DNA from: Pontibacter sp. G13
GTDB taxonomy: Bacteria > Bacteroidota > Bacteroidia > J057
Reading direction: 5' to 3'
Assembly: GCF_031851795.1 (NCBI RefSeq)
Contig: NZ_CP134696.1
Span: 2,934,501 to 2,998,500 of the forward strand
DNA length: 64,000 nt
Below, one piece after another: positions 62,001 to 64,000 of this stretch; positions within the stretch are counted from its first letter, which is position 1; each line of letters opens with the position of its first letter. The notes under the pieces were generated by a model. That model had not been told where the DNA came from. It was given only the letters and a program-made list of their open reading frames with translations, and made no database searches. Made by a program: the position numbers and the translations under genes.

Positions 62001-63574
62001 CTACGCCTGGAGTAGGATTGATTTCTCCGCCGCCACACCACGACATCTATTCGATTGAAGATTTGGCGCAGTTGATCTATGATCTGAAAAACGCCAATCG
62101 CAGCGCGCGGATTTCCGTGAAGCTTGTGTCTGAGGCGGGTGTTGGAACTATCGCAGCGGGAGTGGCCAAGGCGCATGCCGACCATATCCTGATTTCTGGA
62201 AGCGATGGAGGAACCGGCGCATCTCCGCTCAGTTCCATCCGACATGCAGGTCTGCCTTGGGAATTGGGATTGGCTGAAGCCCATCAGACATTGGTGAAGA
62301 ATAAGTTGAGAAATCGCGTAACCCTTCAGGCCGACGGTCAAATCAAGACTGGACGAGACTTGGCTATCGCGACCTTGTTGGGAGCAGAGGAATGGGGCGT
62401 GGCTACTGCAGCCTTGGTCGTCGAGGGATGCATCATGATGCGCAAATGCCACCTAAATACCTGCCCTGTAGGAGTCGCTACCCAAAATCCAGAACTGAGA
62501 AAGCTATTCACTGGAAAACCGGAAGATCTGGTCAACTTCTTCACATTCCTAGCAGAGGAAATGCGTGAGATCATGGCTGAATTGGGATTCCGGACGGTCA
62601 ATGAAATGGTGGGACAAGTCCAGAAGCTAAAAGTGCGAGAGGACCTTGCCCACTGGAAGTTCTCTCAATTGGATTGGAGCCCGATTCTCCACGCCGAACC
62701 CAATCATGGCATGGAAGAATTCAAAGCCGTTCCTCAAGACCATGGCATCGATTCAGTCATGGACTGGGAGCTGTTGGAACACGCAAAACCTGCGCTCGAT
62801 CATGGACTTCCGGTCTTCAAGACATTCCCCATCGAAAACATCGATCGGTCGGTCGGCACACTTCTTTCCAATGAATTGACCAAGCGCCACAAGGATAAGG
62901 GTATTTCTGATGGAAGCATCCACTTTAAATTCTTGGGTTCTGCAGGCCAAAGTTTTGCTGCTTTTGCCGCCAAGGGAATCCGCTTTGAATTGGAAGGGGA
63001 AGCCAACGACTACGTGGGCAAAGGCCTTTCCGGAAGCCAGCTGGTCATTTATCCCTCTAAAGAAGCTCCCTTTGAACCTCGTAAAAACATCATCATCGGC
63101 AATGTCGCCTTATATGGAGCGACTTCTGGTGAAGCATTTATCCGAGGAATTGCTGGAGAAAGATTTGCGGTGCGTAACTCCGGAGCTACTGCCGTGGTGG
63201 AAGGAGTCGGTGATCATGGCTGCGAATACATGACTGGCGGGACCGTGGTGATCATGGGACCTACGGGGAAGAACTTCGCTGCAGGCATGAGCGGAGGCGT
63301 AGCCTTTGTCTACAATCAAGATCAAAGCTTCCAAGACAAGTGCAATCAGGAACAAGTAGACCTAGATCCACTTACTTTTTCGGACACAGAACTCCTCAAA
63401 GAGCTGATTTCCAGACACTACAATTTCACTGGTAGCCGAACTGCATTACGCTTGGTTACGGATTGGGAGCAAGAAGTTCAGCATTTCGTCAAGGTCATGC
63501 CGAAGGAGTACAAAGCCATTCTGGAGAAACAAGCTGAACAAGCTTGGCTTTCGGAAGAGCGCAAGATCGGGTAA
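59030..63574 (+). CDS. gltB: Glutamate synthase large (alpha) subunit
   Basis: Combines 2-oxoglutarate with amide nitrogen of glutamine to make two glutamates. 1514 residues, the usual size. The N-terminal class II glutamine amidotransferase begins at Cys26 in HDACGIGF after a short propeptide. The central domain is followed by the FMN/synthase domain (GAMSFGSLSHEAHSTLAIAM, GGKSNSGEGGEDPSRF, LISGSDGGTGASPLSSIRHA), the 3Fe-4S cysteines Cys1134, Cys1140 and Cys1145 (GCIMMRKCHLNTCPVGVAT), and the C-terminal GXGXG beta-helix domain (GNVALYGATSGEAFIRGIAG, MTGGTVVIMGPTGKNFAAGM). gltD follows after 51 nt. Confidence 0.97.
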   Translation: MNACGPNSTNSVPSGLYVPELEHDACGIGFIADLKGTPTHSTITDALNMLTRMEHRGACGADPQTGDGAGILIKIPHDFFQEEAQSLGFELPAPGKYGVGMVFFPSDEARKEPAREILEAHITKLGFKLLGFRPVETDSQKAHIGTGALATEPSVEQVFVAPIDPWTEETLERKLFLLRRATSHAINQAVTDMGDDFYFTSVSSRTIVYKGQFRTDQVGPYFPDLTDPRVKSPLALVHSRFSTNTFPKWRLAQPFRFIAHNGEINTIKGNVAWMRAKEVMMDSPHFTREELDMMLPTCDPKHSDSRNLDSIVELLVMSGRSLPHAMMMLIPEAWQKQPDMDPAVRAFYEYHSVLMEPWDGPASVCFTDGKMVGATLDRNGLRPSRYLITKDHRLILASEAGALPVDPKIVVKRGRLQPGRMLIADLEAGELINDHDMKARLSARRPYQKWLDENKLDLQELPDQQEKPKYEPNPTPIKQRQALFGMTQEELQVILMPMAQKGKEPIGSMGADTPLAVLSNHSQHISHYFKQLFAQVSNPPIDPIRESSVMSLSAWIGGAKNVLAETPAQCKHIAIHGPILTNAELHKIRHIEHAEYKPATLDAVFSTDESLEDALSRLEQAATKALDDGATILIVSDRAAGEGLAPIPGLMASATVHHHLIRSKRRHETALIVETGDAREVHHFATLIGYGAIAVNPYLAFDSLQSVAGVHPMVADYTVSQLHRQYIQSVELGLLKVFSKMGISTLQSYHGSQIFEVLGINQAVVKRCFTGSISRIGGLDFQGIAQEVLVRYQQAFPEDVENLRLPFGGLYSWRQDGEKHLFDPKTIHLLQKSTKTNDYGLYKQYSEAIQDPSRPVTLRSLFEFTGQSPIALEEVEPAESLFKRFATGAMSFGSLSHEAHSTLAIAMNRIGGKSNSGEGGEDPSRFDRKSNGDWERSATKQIASGRFGVTSWYLSEAEELQIKMAQGAKPGEGGQLPGHKVDPWIGRVRHSTPGVGLISPPPHHDIYSIEDLAQLIYDLKNANRSARISVKLVSEAGVGTIAAGVAKAHADHILISGSDGGTGASPLSSIRHAGLPWELGLAEAHQTLVKNKLRNRVTLQADGQIKTGRDLAIATLLGAEEWGVATAALVVEGCIMMRKCHLNTCPVGVATQNPELRKLFTGKPEDLVNFFTFLAEEMREIMAELGFRTVNEMVGQVQKLKVREDLAHWKFSQLDWSPILHAEPNHGMEEFKAVPQDHGIDSVMDWELLEHAKPALDHGLPVFKTFPIENIDRSVGTLLSNELTKRHKDKGISDGSIHFKFLGSAGQSFAAFAAKGIRFELEGEANDYVGKGLSGSQLVIYPSKEAPFEPRKNIIIGNVALYGATSGEAFIRGIAGERFAVRNSGATAVVEGVGDHGCEYMTGGTVVIMGPTGKNFAAGMSGGVAFVYNQDQSFQDKCNQEQVDLDPLTFSDTELLKELISRHYNFTGSRTALRLVTDWEQEVQHFVKVMPKEYKAILEKQAEQAWLSEERKIG

Positions 63575-63625
63575 TCCCCATTACGATATTCCCTTTTTAC
63601 CAGCTACGCAATAGCCTTTTACATC

Positions 63626-64000
63626 ATGGGAAAACCAACAGGATTCTTAGAATTTGATCGCCAACTCCCGACCAAACGACCGATTGAAGCTCGTGTCCAA
63701 AATTTCGAGGAGTTTCTCGGAGACCTTTCCGAAACTGAAAACCGCAACCAAGCCGCCCGGTGTATGGATTGTGGGGTACCATTCTGTCACAGCGGCTGTC
63801 CCCTCGGAAACCGCATTCCAGAATTCAACGATGCTGTTTACCAAGGCGATTGGAAGTTCGCTTATGAGTTATTAGCCAGTACCAACAACTTCCCTGAATT
63901 CACAGGGAGAATCTGTCCAGCACCTTGCGAGAAGTCTTGTGTGCTCGGTATTCATCAGCCGCCCGTCTCCATTGAGCATATCGAGAAATCCATTGTCGAG
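63626..64000 (+). CDS. gltD: Glutamate synthase small (beta) subunit, 3' end outside window
   Basis: NADPH-oxidising partner of GltB. The 125 codons present start [20 protein letters not shown] and contain the first iron-sulfur motif [20 protein letters not shown] and the second [13 protein letters not shown], as in the ferredoxin-like N-terminus of the GltD family. The FAD and NADPH domains lie beyond the window. ATG at 63626, 51 nt after gltB; same operon. Confidence 0.95.
   Translation, partial: MGKPTGFLEFDRQLPTKRPIEARVQNFEEFLGDLSETENRNQAARCMDCGVPFCHSGCPLGNRIPEFNDAVYQGDWKFAYELLASTNNFPEFTGRICPAPCEKSCVLGIHQPPVSIEHIEKSIVE

Overview
The window looks like chromosomal DNA of a free-living, probably aerobic member of the Bacteroidota. 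Signs of this are a T9SS-type C-terminal sorting domain, a TPR/PD40/OmpA outer-membrane protein of the PorE-like kind, DUF3822 next to rsmD, a eukaryote-like type II glutamine synthetase, and -7 boxes of the TAnnTTTG type (for example before sucD, mtaB, aspS and the OmpA gene). No rRNA, tRNA, CRISPR array, phage or transposase gene was recognised. Both ends cut genes: tyrS on the left, gltD on the right.

Layout. 1-7.6 kb: tyrS (partial), a secreted TPR protein, purM, an OmpA-family envelope protein and an MlaE-like permease. 7.7-20.2 kb: two exported proteins of unknown role (one a DUF885 relative with a degenerate metal motif), a PAS histidine kinase, a Ste24-like protease downstream of a Crp/Fnr regulator, a DUF1684 protein, an M1-type aminopeptidase lipoprotein, glycerol kinase and a small membrane protein. 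20.3-27 kb: upp, then a surface-polysaccharide group (FemAB-like transferase, a deacetylase broken by a 26-bp tandem duplication, two Wzz-type chain-length proteins). 27.3-33 kb: an aminotransferase/sulfotransferase-like pair, a gene-poor stretch with a candidate small RNA, murI, a small exported protein and aspS. 33-46.9 kb: a methyltransferase, a T9SS-sorted beta-helix protein, an M48 membrane protease, coaD-rsmD-DUF3822, a protoporphyrinogen oxidase, sucD and phoH. 47-53.7 kb: a SAM hydrolase whose 3' end is duplicated around an inserted HTH/nucleotidyltransferase gene pair, then mtaB and a porin. 53.9-64 kb: nitrogen assimilation, with amt and glnA divergent and gltB-gltD downstream. Amt imports ammonium, GlnA makes glutamine, and GltBD turns glutamine and 2-oxoglutarate into glutamate.

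Two features stand out. (1) At 47.9-49.5 kb a two-gene, toxin-antitoxin-like cassette lies between identical 140-bp direct repeats. The repeats consist of the last 95 bp of the SAM hydrolase gene plus 45 bp beyond it. A 47-bp palindrome overlaps the first start codon of the cassette. (2) Five intergenic copies (3.0, 33.1, 34.1, 44.9 and 57.1 kb) of a dispersed element share block order and two hairpins whose arms differ in sequence between copies yet stay complementary, which points to selection or a mechanism acting on structure. Smaller points are two apparent pseudoenzymes (alpha/beta hydrolase, DUF885), a degenerate BY-kinase-like Wzz protein, and repeated palindromic motifs in the amt/glnA gap.
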